Source of the DNA: Fibrobacter sp. UWP2 | GTDB lineage: Bacteria; Fibrobacterota; Fibrobacteria; Fibrobacterales; Fibrobacteraceae | DNA length: 64,000 bases | Assembly: GCF_900141705.1 (NCBI RefSeq) | Contig: NZ_FQYM01000003.1 | Location: 117,818-181,817 of the forward strand | Reading direction: 5' to 3' | In this document: positions 1-7,746 of the stretch, piece by piece | Position numbering within the stretch: the stretch's first letter is position 1 | How the letters are laid out: each line of letters opens with the position of its first letter | The notes under the pieces: model-generated | Seen by the model: only the letters and a program-made list of their open reading frames with translations | What the model was told of the DNA's origin: nothing | The model's database searches: none | Made by a program: the position numbers and the translations under genes

Positions 1-49
1 CAGGCGAATTTCGTATATTTTGGGGCGAAAAGGATTTTGAAGCGACTTT

Positions 50-805
50 ATGATGCGATTGAATATACGTGGATTGATTTTTTTGATTGGCGCGGTTCTT
101 GTCGCAGGGACGTTTGCCCGGCCCATCAACGACGGGAATAAGCTTTTTGCCGCCGGAGATTACGAAGGCGCCCTCAAAAAGTACATGGAGGCCCGCGAGG
201 CAGAACCCGCGAACCCCATGCTCTTCTACAACATTGGAACTTGCCAGTACAAGCTGGGCAACTTTGAAGAGGCCAAAAAGGAGTTGGAGAGTGCCGTGCG
301 TATGCCCGACAAGAAGATGGCCGCGAAGGCCGCCTACAACCTGGCGAACACGCATTTCCGCATGGGCGAGAAGGCCGCCGAAGGCAGCGAACGCATTGCG
401 GCCTGGCGTGAGTCGGTTGCTTATTTGAAAAAGGCCATCGACCTCGACAACAATTTCGAGAACGCGAAGAAGAATGTGGAAATTGTCCAGCGCAAGCTGA
501 AGGAAGAACTCGACAAGCAGAAAGAGAACAAGGACCAGAATCAGGACCAGAACAACGACCAGAAACAGCCGCCGCTTTCCGAGAAGGCGAAGGAGGTTCT
601 GGCGCGCGCATTGCAACTTTGCAAGGACGGCAAGTATGCCGAAGCGAAGGAGATGCTCGAGAACCTGATTGCCGAAGACGAGACTGCGGGCCAGCTGAGC
701 GGCCACGTGCAGCGCATCGACGACGTCATCGAAATCAAGGCGGGCCGCAAGCCCAAGGCGAAGATTGACGCCAGCAACACCGACAACGACCTGGAGGTAA
801 TCTGA
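50..805 (+). CDS. TPR protein, BatC/BatE-like
   Basis: A 251-residue exported protein. Residues about 7-23 form a hydrophobic signal sequence ending near FARP. Tetratricopeptide-type helices follow (about 25-150), with the typical spacing of NPMLFYNIG, KAAYNLAN and ENAKKNVE. A charged linker rich in Asp, Gln and Asn (about 155-180) leads to another TPR-like hairpin. In Bat (aerotolerance) loci such periplasmic TPR proteins accompany membrane vWA proteins; that role is inferred here. The stop overlaps the next start (TGATG), so the two genes are probably translationally coupled. Two ATGs occur in a row (50 and 53) and I cannot choose between them. Any upstream partner lies outside the window. 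Confidence 0.7.
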   Translation: MMRLNIRGLIFLIGAVLVAGTFARPINDGNKLFAAGDYEGALKKYMEAREAEPANPMLFYNIGTCQYKLGNFEEAKKELESAVRMPDKKMAAKAAYNLANTHFRMGEKAAEGSERIAAWRESVAYLKKAIDLDNNFENAKKNVEIVQRKLKEELDKQKENKDQNQDQNNDQKQPPLSEKAKEVLARALQLCKDGKYAEAKEMLENLIAEDETAGQLSGHVQRIDDVIEIKAGRKPKAKIDASNTDNDLEVI

Positions 806-1473
806 TGAAAAAGATTATGCTTACAGTCGCGGTGATGTTCCTTGCGGTGGCAGCCTTTGCGGCGCCCAAGTCGGCGAGCGCTTACTACAGCGATGCCGCC
901 TTCCAGTACATCGAGAACCGTCTGCCGTCTGCAGAAATCACCTGCAACGAGGGCCTGCAATACTACCCGAACGACCAAAAGTTGCAAATGCTCCTTGACC
1001 GCATTAAAGAGGCCAAGGACGAGCAGAAGAACGAGAACAAGAAGAACGACAAGAACCAGGATAACAACCAGGACCAGAATCAGGATCAGAACCAAGATCA
1101 GAATCAGGACCAAAATAAGGACCAGCAGAACCAGGACCAGAACGGCGATGGCAATTCCAGCGGGTCCGAGAGTTCTTCGAGCCAGGGCGATGACCAGAAT
1201 CAAGACCAGCAGGGCGGCGGCCAGTCCAGCAGCAGCCAGGGCGGTGAAAGTTCCGACAGCAATGGCGGGCAGCAGCCCGAGCCGCAACCCGAACAACCGC
1301 AGGAAAATTCCAGCGACAGCCAGGGCGAAGAACCCCAGGAACAGCCCGTGCAGATGGGTGAGATGACTCCCGAAGAGGCGGCGCAGCTCCTGAAGGACTT
1401 TGACGAGCAGAACGGCGAACGCAAACCCTGGAAACCTATCCGCGGGCAGGCTAGGCCGGCCAAAGACTGGTAA
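805..1473 (+). CDS. Exported TPR-like protein with Asn/Gln/Asp and Ser/Gln repeats
   Basis: A 222-residue protein with a clear signal peptide (MKKIMLTVAVMFLAVAAFAAP). A short TPR-like helical part follows (about 25-70: AAFQYIENRLPSAEITCNEG). From about residue 72 it becomes low-complexity: tandem NQDQ units (about 85-112), then Ser/Gln/Gly-rich and Pro/Glu-rich stretches. A short conserved-looking tail (TPEEAAQLLKDFDEQNGE) ends the protein. A GGAGG at 793-797 sits inside the end of the previous gene, and the start overlaps that gene's stop by one base. It is probably the second TPR subunit of a Bat-type complex; the repeat region may be a flexible periplasmic tether. Function is inferred only from neighbour and fold. 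Confidence 0.65.
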   Translation: MKKIMLTVAVMFLAVAAFAAPKSASAYYSDAAFQYIENRLPSAEITCNEGLQYYPNDQKLQMLLDRIKEAKDEQKNENKKNDKNQDNNQDQNQDQNQDQNQDQNKDQQNQDQNGDGNSSGSESSSSQGDDQNQDQQGGGQSSSSQGGESSDSNGGQQPEPQPEQPQENSSDSQGEEPQEQPVQMGEMTPEEAAQLLKDFDEQNGERKPWKPIRGQARPAKDW

Positions 1474-1568
1474 GCCGAGTGTCGCGACGGCAAGCTTGCT
1501 TGCCGGCATGACCGAGGCGCCGAGTCTTGCGCTCGAAGAGCGCAATGATTGGTAAGCCGAGAGTCGCG
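1465..1568 (+). repeat. Imperfect 22-bp direct repeat of a gene end
   Basis: The segment 1465-1486 (ending of the upstream gene, codons for Asp-Trp-stop plus a following GTCGCG) recurs at 1547-1568 with two differences. The second copy again reads Asn-Asp-Trp-stop. Between the copies is a GGCAAGC/GCTTGCC palindrome near 1489-1504. This looks like a small local duplication or a remnant of dispersed repeats. Confidence 0.5.
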
Positions 1569-1589
1569 CGAAATCGACCTCAGTATGTC

Positions 1590-1617
1590 ATCCCCGACCT
1601 GGTCGGGGATCTTTTTT
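1590..1617 (+). terminator. Hairpin terminator, possibly REP-derived
   Basis: ATCCCCGACC pairs with GGTCGGGGAT (1590-1610), followed by a T-run. The flanks TGTCATCCCCG and CGGGGATCT match the element at 38725-38749, so it may be a dispersed palindrome doubling as the terminator for the TPR operon. Confidence 0.6.
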
Positions 1618-1622
1618 ATATT
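1617..1622 (+). promoter_or_regulatory. Candidate -10 box of leaderless expansin mRNA
   Basis: TATATT ends 7 nt before the ATG at 1630 and no Shine-Dalgarno sequence intervenes. The box overlaps the T-run of the upstream terminator. The same arrangement recurs before several genes in this window. Confidence 0.35.
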
Positions 1623-1629
1623 GTATTAC

Positions 1630-2826
1630 ATGAGACTTCATGTACTTGTTTTTTTATGTGCGCTTTTGACTGCGGCGTTTGTCGCCTGCGGTGACGATTC
1701 CAGTTCCGGTACGGATGCCTCAGTTACGGAAAGTTCTTCGGAGCAGGCTCTGTCGAGTTCCGCGCAGTCGCCTGAACGTTCGTCTTCGAGTGTCGCGCCG
1801 GTATCGAGTTCCGCGCAGTCGCCTGAACGTTCCTCTTCGAGTGTCGCGCCGGTATCGAGTTCCGCCGAGGTCGAGTCGTCGAGTTCGGTAGCTCCCGTGT
1901 CGAGTGATACTCCGGAATCCAGTGCCGGCGACGTTTCCAGCTCCAGCGCGGCTCCGGCTTCTTCGGCAACCCCCGGCTCGTCCGAAAACATCGTAAGCTC
2001 TTCCAGCGTTTTGCCTGCATCCAGTTCCAGCGAAACGGGGCCCGAATCTAGCAGCAGCGAAACTGCTCCGGAATCTTCCGAAGATGACGGCGATGATGGC
2101 AAGTGCACCGACTGCGATAGCTATACGGCAGCCGACCCGGAACTTACTGAAAACGGCGGCAAGGGCTCCGTTACCACTTACGGGAGCATTACCGCCAAAG
2201 AGACTAGCTTGGGTGGCGCCTGTAATTATGGACAAACTAATATCCAGTATTACGCGGCTATCCACGTGAACGTTTCTCCGGGTGACGAAAAGGGTCCGTG
2301 GAATGGCGGTGCGGCCTGCGGCGGCTGCGTGCGCGTAAAGGCGCGGACCCCCGATGGCTGGAAGCGTGTGACGGTGCGCATTACCGACCGCTGCCCCGAT
2401 GCCAACTGCGGTGTGGACCTGGGCGGTGCCCCGGCTGCCGACATCATGGGCAACCGCGTGGGCCGTTACTATGGCGAATGGGAATTCGTGAGCTGCGAGG
2501 GCGTCGACGGCGTGTGGGGCGATTCTACGTCGATCTGGGTCAAAGAAGGCGCGAGTACTTTTTGGAGTATTATCCAGGTGCGCAACCCGAAGGACATGGT
2601 GGATTCCATCACGATTTATGGTGTAGATACTCGCGACTTTTACGGGCTCGAGATGGTCGTGGGTACCGAGAATTTCTGGACCGTGCCTCAGGCCGTCTTG
2701 CAGACGGACAACCGTTACCGCGTCGTAGTGAAGTACCGCACCGGCAAGGATGACGAGTGGCATATCAAGGGGTCTGAACTTGCCGTGCCCGAGGCGAACT
2801 TGTACCTGTACGAACACAGGGAATAG
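1630..2826 (+). CDS. Expansin-like lipoprotein
   Basis: A 398-residue lipoprotein. The start at 1630 is preferred because it gives a proper signal sequence with lipobox VAC (TAAFVACGDD). Residues about 20-155 are a serine-rich linker containing a tandem repeat. Residues about 170-295 match the double-psi beta-barrel of expansins/GH45: GSVTTYGS, GGACNYG, CGGCVRV and ITDRCPDANCGVDL. The Asp in ITDRCPD (D253) sits where bacterial expansins carry their essential Asp. The remaining ~100 residues fit the second, CBM63-like binding domain. Expansins loosen cellulose-hemicellulose networks without hydrolysis, which suits a fibre degrader. Lipid anchoring on a long linker suggests display on the cell surface. 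The extra Cys residues may form disulfides. Confidence 0.82.
   Translation: MRLHVLVFLCALLTAAFVACGDDSSSGTDASVTESSSEQALSSSAQSPERSSSSVAPVSSSAQSPERSSSSVAPVSSSAEVESSSSVAPVSSDTPESSAGDVSSSSAAPASSATPGSSENIVSSSSVLPASSSSETGPESSSSETAPESSEDDGDDGKCTDCDSYTAADPELTENGGKGSVTTYGSITAKETSLGGACNYGQTNIQYYAAIHVNVSPGDEKGPWNGGAACGGCVRVKARTPDGWKRVTVRITDRCPDANCGVDLGGAPAADIMGNRVGRYYGEWEFVSCEGVDGVWGDSTSIWVKEGASTFWSIIQVRNPKDMVDSITIYGVDTRDFYGLEMVVGTENFWTVPQAVLQTDNRYRVVVKYRTGKDDEWHIKGSELAVPEANLYLYEHRE
1753..1854 (+). repeat. 51-bp tandem repeat in the expansin linker
   Basis: Two near-identical 51-bp copies (1753-1803 and 1804-1854) encode a 17-residue Ser/Pro unit (SSSAQSPERSSSSVAPV). They are in frame, so copy number could change linker length. 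Confidence 0.8.
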
Positions 2827-2828
2827 AA

Positions 2829-2834
2829 TATATT
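2829..2834 (+). promoter_or_regulatory. Candidate -10 box of leaderless polymerase mRNA
   Basis: TATATT ends 6 nt before the ATG at 2841, with TTCCAT between and no Shine-Dalgarno sequence. It lies just after the expansin stop codon. Confidence 0.35.
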
Positions 2835-2840
2835 TTCCAT

Positions 2841-4226
2841 ATGGACCGCACTTACGCTGCCATTGACCTCAAGTCATTCTTCGCCTCGGTGGAATGTATC
2901 CTCCGGGACTTGGATCCGTTGAAGGCAAAGCTCGTGGTGGCCGACGAGAGCCGTACCGAGAAGACGATTTGCCTTGCGGTGACGCCTGCGCTCAAGGCCT
3001 ACGGGATTCCGGGGCGTGCCCGCCTTTTCGAGGTGAACCAGAAGGTGCGCGAGGTGAAACAGAGGACGGGTGAGACCATCGAGTTCATTATCGCGAAGCC
3101 GCAGATGGCCAAGTACGTGGAGTATTCCACGAAGGTCTACAATGTTTATCTCAAGTACGTGAGCGCTGAAGATATTCACGCCTATTCCATCGACGAATGC
3201 TTCTTGGATTTGACACGTTACCTTAAGTTGTACAAAAAATCGGCACGGGAACTGGTGAAGACGATTATCCAGGACGTTTTCACGACAACAGGGATTACGG
3301 CCACGGGCGGCATCGGCACGAACCTGTACCTTTGCAAGATTGCGATGGATATCATGGCGAAGCACGTGGATGCCGACGAAGATGGTGTGCGCATTGCGGA
3401 ACTTGACGAGATGAGCTACCGCAGGCAACTGTGGGCGCACCAGCCGATAACGAGCTTTTGGCAGGTGGGGCGCGGGATTGCGGCGCGCCTGGAAAAGTGC
3501 TACCTGAACGGTGGCCGGGGAATCCGCACGATGGGGGACCTTGCTCGCGCAAGCGTCAAGAATCCCGAGGCGCTGTACAAGATGTTCGGCGTGAATGCGG
3601 AAATCCTGATTGACCATGCCTGGGGTTATGAACCCTGCACTATAGCCGATATCAAGAAGGCGAAACCCCGGAGCCGCAGTACCGGCGAGGGCCAGGTGTT
3701 GCAGGACCCGTACAGTTTCGAGAAGGCGCGACTCGTGGTACGCGAGATGGTCGATACTGTCTCGATGTCGTTGGTCGAGCATAATTTGGTCGCGAAGGGC
3801 ATGGTGCTTACGGTGGGTTACGACCGCGAGAACGTGGACAAGGGAATATACCATGGCGAAACCGTTGTGGATTTTTACGGGCGCACGATTCCGAAGCCCG
3901 CTCACGGTACGGCAGCCCTCGGGCATTATTCCAGTTCGCAGTCGGCGTTTGCCGATGTGGTGATGAAGCTCTTTGACCGCATCGTGAACCCGGAGCTGAC
4001 GGTGCGCCGCCTGAACCTGGTGGCATTCGACGTGGTAGACGAAGGCAACGAAGGTTTTGACCTGTTCACCGACGTGAAGAAGCAGGAACGCGAGAAAAAG
4101 CGCCTGAAGGCGGAACTCATGATAAAGAAGCGTTTTGGAAAGAACGCCATCGTGAAGGGCATGGACTTGCAGGAAGGTGCTACTACGGTTGAACGCAACG
4201 GACAGATTGGAGGGCACAGGGCTTGA
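2841..4226 (+). CDS. Y-family (UmuC/DinB-type) DNA polymerase
   Basis: A 461-residue translesion polymerase. The N-terminus AAIDLKSFFASVE contains the first metal-binding Asp (D9). SIDECFLD supplies the other acidic pair (D118, E119). FWQVGRGIAARLEK matches the helix-hairpin-helix region that follows the palm. The C-terminal little-finger region is present, and the length is normal. The protein resembles the UmuC/UvrX-like branch found in Firmicutes more than classical DinB. It would insert nucleotides opposite damaged bases. The next gene overlaps by 4 nt and encodes a small protein of the kind that accompanies these polymerases. Confidence 0.88.
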   Translation: MDRTYAAIDLKSFFASVECILRDLDPLKAKLVVADESRTEKTICLAVTPALKAYGIPGRARLFEVNQKVREVKQRTGETIEFIIAKPQMAKYVEYSTKVYNVYLKYVSAEDIHAYSIDECFLDLTRYLKLYKKSARELVKTIIQDVFTTTGITATGGIGTNLYLCKIAMDIMAKHVDADEDGVRIAELDEMSYRRQLWAHQPITSFWQVGRGIAARLEKCYLNGGRGIRTMGDLARASVKNPEALYKMFGVNAEILIDHAWGYEPCTIADIKKAKPRSRSTGEGQVLQDPYSFEKARLVVREMVDTVSMSLVEHNLVAKGMVLTVGYDRENVDKGIYHGETVVDFYGRTIPKPAHGTAALGHYSSSQSAFADVVMKLFDRIVNPELTVRRLNLVAFDVVDEGNEGFDLFTDVKKQEREKKRLKAELMIKKRFGKNAIVKGMDLQEGATTVERNGQIGGHRA

Positions 4227-4441
4227 TTGATAATTATAAAGACATAATCGATTTGCCGTACCCTCAGAATGATTGGAACTTCCTCATGAAGCACCCGCGC
4301 ATGGCTGTGGTGGACCGCGCGAAGATTTTTCATCCGTTTGCAGCGTTACGGGGACATGCGGAGGCGCTGGACGCTACCGCCGAAAAGAAACTGGATGCCG
4401 TGGAAAACGAGTTCGGCTACGAGGACGATTTCGGGGCATGA
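4223..4441 (+). CDS. Small YolD-like partner of Y-family polymerase
   Basis: A 72-residue protein with a TTG start inside the polymerase stop (TTGA overlap). A good Shine-Dalgarno sequence (GGAGGG, 4209-4214) supports this start. The core MKHPRMAVVDRAKIFHPFAALRG matches the hallmark of small proteins encoded after UmuC/UvrX-type polymerases in Gram-positive bacteria (HPRM..DRA..F.PFAAL). They are grouped with YolD-like proteins. The biochemical role is unknown; co-translation suggests a regulatory or accessory subunit. The acidic C-terminus (YEDDFGA) could be a binding tail. The family assignment rests on motif recall. Confidence 0.65.
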   Translation: MIDNYKDIIDLPYPQNDWNFLMKHPRMAVVDRAKIFHPFAALRGHAEALDATAEKKLDAVENEFGYEDDFGA

Positions 4442-4565
4442 ATACTTTTTTGTTATAGTCTAAAAATATAACAAGCTATAAGAATATGGTATTGACTTTG
4501 GCCTTGTATGCTCAAGTCTTTATTTCTATTTTTGCGCCGTCTTTAACCCCGCTCGGAGGTGCAGC

Positions 4566-5777
4566 ATGGAAAAACGCACAGGTCTGTTTTCGAATGGAAT
4601 TATCTGGTTCGGTGTCGCCATATCGGTTTCCGAAATCGAGGCGGGTATCGAAATCGGTGCCGCCTCTGCGCCGGGTTCTCTTTGGCTCCCGCTGGTGCTC
4701 GGCCACCTGTTGGGCGGAATCCTGCTCTTTTTCGTGGGCCTTATTGGAGCCCGCGTCCGCTTAAATGCAATGGAGACGACGTCTTCTACGTTCGGTAAGT
4801 ATGGCTCCAATTTTTTTGCTGCGCTGAATGTTTTCCAACTGCTCGCTTGGGTGGCGGTGCTGAATGCGCAGGGCGCGTCTGCCTTGGCGGGGCTCAACTT
4901 GCCTATTTCTTTCCCGTTCACGTGTGTTATTCTTGCTGTGCTTATTGCCATCTGGGTTTTTGTGGGCCTCAAACGTTCTGCGAACGTGACTACGGTCGTG
5001 ATGGCGGCACTCGCTATTTTGCTCGCCGTGTTGACGGTTAAGTTGTTCAGTGTCGGTGCGTCTGGCGCACTTACTGCAGGGGCTGCAACTTCTGCCGCAC
5101 TGCTCGGCTTCTGGAACATTTTCGAGATTTCCATTGCCATGCCCATCTCCTGGCTGCCGGTGATTTCGGACTACACGAAGGATGTGGAAAAGCCTGTGAA
5201 GGCGACTGCGGTTTCCGCGGCGGCCTACACGTTCGCAAGTCTTTGGATGTACATCATCGGCGTCGAGATTTCTGGGCTCGGTGCGGGTAACAACATTGCG
5301 CAGGCTATTCTCCTCGCGGGTCTCGGCATCCCGGGCATCGTCATTGTGGTGCTTTCTACCGTCACGACAAACTTCCTTGCGGCAAATTCCGCAGGCGAAT
5401 CCTCGAAGGCGATTTATGGCAAGATCAACCCGAAAATTGCGGGCGTTATTGTGAGCCTTCTGAGTGCGGCCCTCGCCATTTCGGGAATCATGGAACATTA
5501 CATCAGCTTCCTGTACTTGATTGCCTCGGTATTTGCTCCCATGGCGGCTGTGTTGCTCGTTTCGTTCTACTTCGGGAAGGGTGATGCGGATACACGCGGC
5601 GGATCTCTCGGATTCTGGCTCTGGAACCTTTTCTCTTGGCTTGCAGGCTTTATTGTGTATCAGGTGGCCGAACGCCTCGATTCCGTGCCGCTCGGCCCAA
5701 CGCTCCTTGCCGTTATCGTATCCGCGGCCTTCGCCTATGCCCGCGTGCTATTCCGCGGCATCCATAGCAGGCAATAA
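4566..5777 (+). CDS. NCS1-family (CytX-like) permease
   Basis: A 403-residue inner-membrane protein with about twelve hydrophobic segments. The N-terminus (NGIIWFGVAISVSEIEAGIEIGA) and the segment LGFWNIFEISIAMPISWLPVISDY fit the nucleobase:cation symporter-1 family, specifically the CytX/hydroxymethylpyrimidine-type branch. GGAGG at 4555-4559 gives a Shine-Dalgarno sequence. A pyridoxal/pyrimidine-type kinase follows after 20 nt, so the substrate is probably a pyrimidine or B6-type vitamin precursor; this is inferred from context. I looked for a TPP riboswitch in 4442-4565 and saw no CUGAGA or ACCUGAUC signature. That leader holds only an AT-rich inverted repeat (GTTATA...TATAAC, 4452-4472). 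Confidence 0.78.
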   Translation: MEKRTGLFSNGIIWFGVAISVSEIEAGIEIGAASAPGSLWLPLVLGHLLGGILLFFVGLIGARVRLNAMETTSSTFGKYGSNFFAALNVFQLLAWVAVLNAQGASALAGLNLPISFPFTCVILAVLIAIWVFVGLKRSANVTTVVMAALAILLAVLTVKLFSVGASGALTAGAATSAALLGFWNIFEISIAMPISWLPVISDYTKDVEKPVKATAVSAAAYTFASLWMYIIGVEISGLGAGNNIAQAILLAGLGIPGIVIVVLSTVTTNFLAANSAGESSKAIYGKINPKIAGVIVSLLSAALAISGIMEHYISFLYLIASVFAPMAAVLLVSFYFGKGDADTRGGSLGFWLWNLFSWLAGFIVYQVAERLDSVPLGPTLLAVIVSAAFAYARVLFRGIHSRQ

Positions 5778-5797
5778 TTTCTAAATTATAGCCCGCT

Positions 5798-6628
5798 ATG
5801 CCCCAGAAAAAAATTGCCCTCATCAACGATATCACCGGATTTGGCCGCTGCTCGGTTGCCGTTATGGCGCCTGTCATCTCGGCCATGAAAATCCAGGCGG
5901 TGGCCATCCCCACGGCAATCCTTTCGACGCATACGCAGTTCCCCAAGTATTTCTTCGACGATTACACCTCCAAGATGCGCGACTACATCCAGACCTACAA
6001 GGATCTGGACATGAGTTTCGACGCTATTGCGACCGGGTTTCTCGGTTCCGAAGAGCAGGTGGACATCGTCATCGACTTCATCAAGACTTTCAAGAAGAAG
6101 GGCGTGTTCACGCTGGTCGACCCGGTGATGGGCGACTACGGCAGGCTTTACCAGACGTATACGCCGGACCTGTGCGAAAAGATGAAGGCGCTCGTGCACT
6201 ACGCGGATATCCTGACGCCGAACCTCACCGAACTCTGCACGCTCACGGATTCGGACTACCGCGACGGGAATCTCACGACTGTCGAAATCGAGAACATGTG
6301 CAGGACGCTTGCCGAGCAGGGCCCGGAACACATCGTGGTCACGGGAATCCGTTACAGCGGTACGCAGATCATGAACTACGTGTACAGCAAGGGCGAAGAG
6401 GCTAAAATCGTGATGGTGGACCGTATCGGCGGCGACCGCAGCGGAACGGGCGACGTCATCAGCGCGGTGATTGCCGGCATGTACCTGAACGGGCACGGTT
6501 TTTACGACTCCGTGAAGAAGGCAGCGGAATTCGCGTCCAAGTGCATCCGCTACTGCGAAGAGAATAAGGTTCCCATGCACTGGGGCCTGAGCGTCGAGAT
6601 GTACCTTCGCGACCTCATCGAAGACTAA
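5798..6628 (+). CDS. pdxY: Pyridoxal/pyridoxamine kinase (PdxY-like)
   Basis: A 276-residue ribokinase-fold kinase. The N-terminus ALINDITGFGRCSVAVMAPVI and the STHTQFPKYFFDDYT segment match PdxY/PdxK-type kinases. VDPVMGDYG and ILTPNLTEL are the family's core motifs. GGDRSGTGDVISAVIAG is the C-terminal anion-hole motif, with the catalytic Asp in GTGD. The enzyme would phosphorylate pyridoxal, pyridoxine or pyridoxamine for salvage of vitamin B6; hydroxymethylpyrimidine is an alternative substrate in this superfamily. It sits between the NCS1 permease and a radical SAM gene, 9 nt from the latter. TAAATT ends 10 nt before the ATG and could be a -10 box. Confidence 0.8.
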   Translation: MPQKKIALINDITGFGRCSVAVMAPVISAMKIQAVAIPTAILSTHTQFPKYFFDDYTSKMRDYIQTYKDLDMSFDAIATGFLGSEEQVDIVIDFIKTFKKKGVFTLVDPVMGDYGRLYQTYTPDLCEKMKALVHYADILTPNLTELCTLTDSDYRDGNLTTVEIENMCRTLAEQGPEHIVVTGIRYSGTQIMNYVYSKGEEAKIVMVDRIGGDRSGTGDVISAVIAGMYLNGHGFYDSVKKAAEFASKCIRYCEENKVPMHWGLSVEMYLRDLIED

Positions 6629-6637
6629 GGGGGCAAA

Positions 6638-7297
6638 ATGATAGTTTATACCGTTACAGGGACCGTCGGTCAGGCTGGATATTTGGATATCGCGAACAGC
6701 GGCGACATTGCGGGCAAGAACATTTACGTGAACATGACGAACCGCTGCCCGTGCAACTGCGTGTTTTGCCTGCGCCAGACCAAGAAGATGATGGAAGGCA
6801 ACACGCTCTGGCTCAAGGAAGGCGAACCGAGCGTCGAGAAGGTCATGGAAATCTTTGACGCTTACGACCTCTCCGTCATCAACGAACTGATTTTCTGCGG
6901 ATACGGTGAGCCGCTCGAGCGTCTTTACGACGTGTGCAAGGTCATAGACCTGCTCAAGGCGAAGTATCCGAACTTGAAGGTGCGCCTCAACACGAACGGC
7001 CTTGCGAACCTGATTCACGGCAAGGACGTTACCCCTGAACTCGAGGGGCGCTTCGACACCGTTTCCATTTCGCTGAATGCCGCGGATGCCGAGGAATTCC
7101 TGGCACTAACCCGTTCCAAGTTCGGCATCAAGTCTTACGATGCCCTCAAGGAATTCGCCGTGCTCGCGAAGGGTCACGTGAAGAACGTGGTGATGACGGT
7201 TGTCGAGAAGGTGATGCCCGAAGAAAAAATCGAGATTTGCCGCAAGTTGTGCAACGATTTGGGTGTCACGTTGCGAGTCCGCCCGTTTGAATCGTAA
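6638..7297 (+). CDS. Radical SAM protein, TatD-associated type
   Basis: A 219-residue protein with the radical SAM cluster motif C-x3-C-x2-C (NRCPCNCVFCLRQ) near residues 37-47. It is followed by the SAM-binding GYGEPLERLYD (the GGE-like motif) and VRLNTNGLAN. Length and the N-terminus NIYVNMTNRCPCNCVFC resemble the TatD-linked radical SAM family (TIGR04038), whose reaction is unknown. A GGGG Shine-Dalgarno sequence lies just upstream. It follows the kinase by 9 nt, so the permease, kinase and radical SAM genes probably form one operon. A role in cofactor salvage is suggested only by context. Confidence 0.75.
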   Translation: MIVYTVTGTVGQAGYLDIANSGDIAGKNIYVNMTNRCPCNCVFCLRQTKKMMEGNTLWLKEGEPSVEKVMEIFDAYDLSVINELIFCGYGEPLERLYDVCKVIDLLKAKYPNLKVRLNTNGLANLIHGKDVTPELEGRFDTVSISLNAADAEEFLALTRSKFGIKSYDALKEFAVLAKGHVKNVVMTVVEKVMPEEKIEICRKLCNDLGVTLRVRPFES

Positions 7298-7314
7298 ACG
7301 CCTGCTCTCGGATG

Positions 7315-7347
7315 AAGGGACCCTTCCGCTTGGCCGGGCCCTTTTTG
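7315..7347 (+). terminator. Rho-independent terminator
   Basis: AAGGG-A-CCC pairs with GGGCCCTT (one bulged A) around a 12-nt loop and runs into TTTTT. It closes the permease-kinase-radical SAM operon. Confidence 0.75.
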
Positions 7348-7393
7348 CTAAATTAAAAGGGAAGGTGAAGGTCCCCTTTTCCCCGAGGTGATT

Positions 7394-7741
7394 ATGAATC
7401 TTGATGAAGAATGTATCCGCGAACTCCAGCGCAAAGACAAGGAACACGATGCCCGCCTGGACATGCAGAAGGAAAAGGATTACGAACACGATGTCCGCAT
7501 AGATGCCCTTTATTCCAAGGGCCGTGAACAGGCTTTCAAGATCAAGGCCCAGGCCGCCAAGGATGCAGAGCATGACTTCCGCCTGAATTCTGTTGATTCT
7601 ATTAATGAGCAGCAGGATTCTGAATTGCATCGCCAGTCCGAAAAGGACCGTGAGCATGATGCTCGCCTAGAAAAGCTTGAAAAACTTTGTGCGGAACTAT
7701 CCGAACGTATTAGCGCTCTTGAATCCCAGCTGAGAAAGTAG
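7394..7741 (+). CDS. Coiled-coil protein with EHD-x-R repeats
   Basis: A 115-residue soluble, highly charged protein of unknown function. The ATG at 7394 has GAGG 6 nt upstream. At least four copies of a K-D-x-EHD-x-R-(L/I) unit occur (KEHDARLD, YEHDVRIDAL, AEHDFRLNS, REHDARLEK), spaced about 14-35 residues apart. A leucine heptad zipper at the end (LCAELSERISALESQL) predicts a parallel coiled coil. No signal peptide is visible. It ends 5 nt before the GTPase gene, so the two are probably cotranscribed. The clustered His-Asp pairs could bind metal, but this is speculative. Confidence 0.6.
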   Translation: MNLDEECIRELQRKDKEHDARLDMQKEKDYEHDVRIDALYSKGREQAFKIKAQAAKDAEHDFRLNSVDSINEQQDSELHRQSEKDREHDARLEKLEKLCAELSERISALESQLRK

Positions 7742-7746
7742 GGGTA

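Noticed and set aside
4442..4565. TPP riboswitch before the CytX-like gene
   Set aside because: Expected from the family, but no CUGAGA or ACCUGAUC-type core is present.
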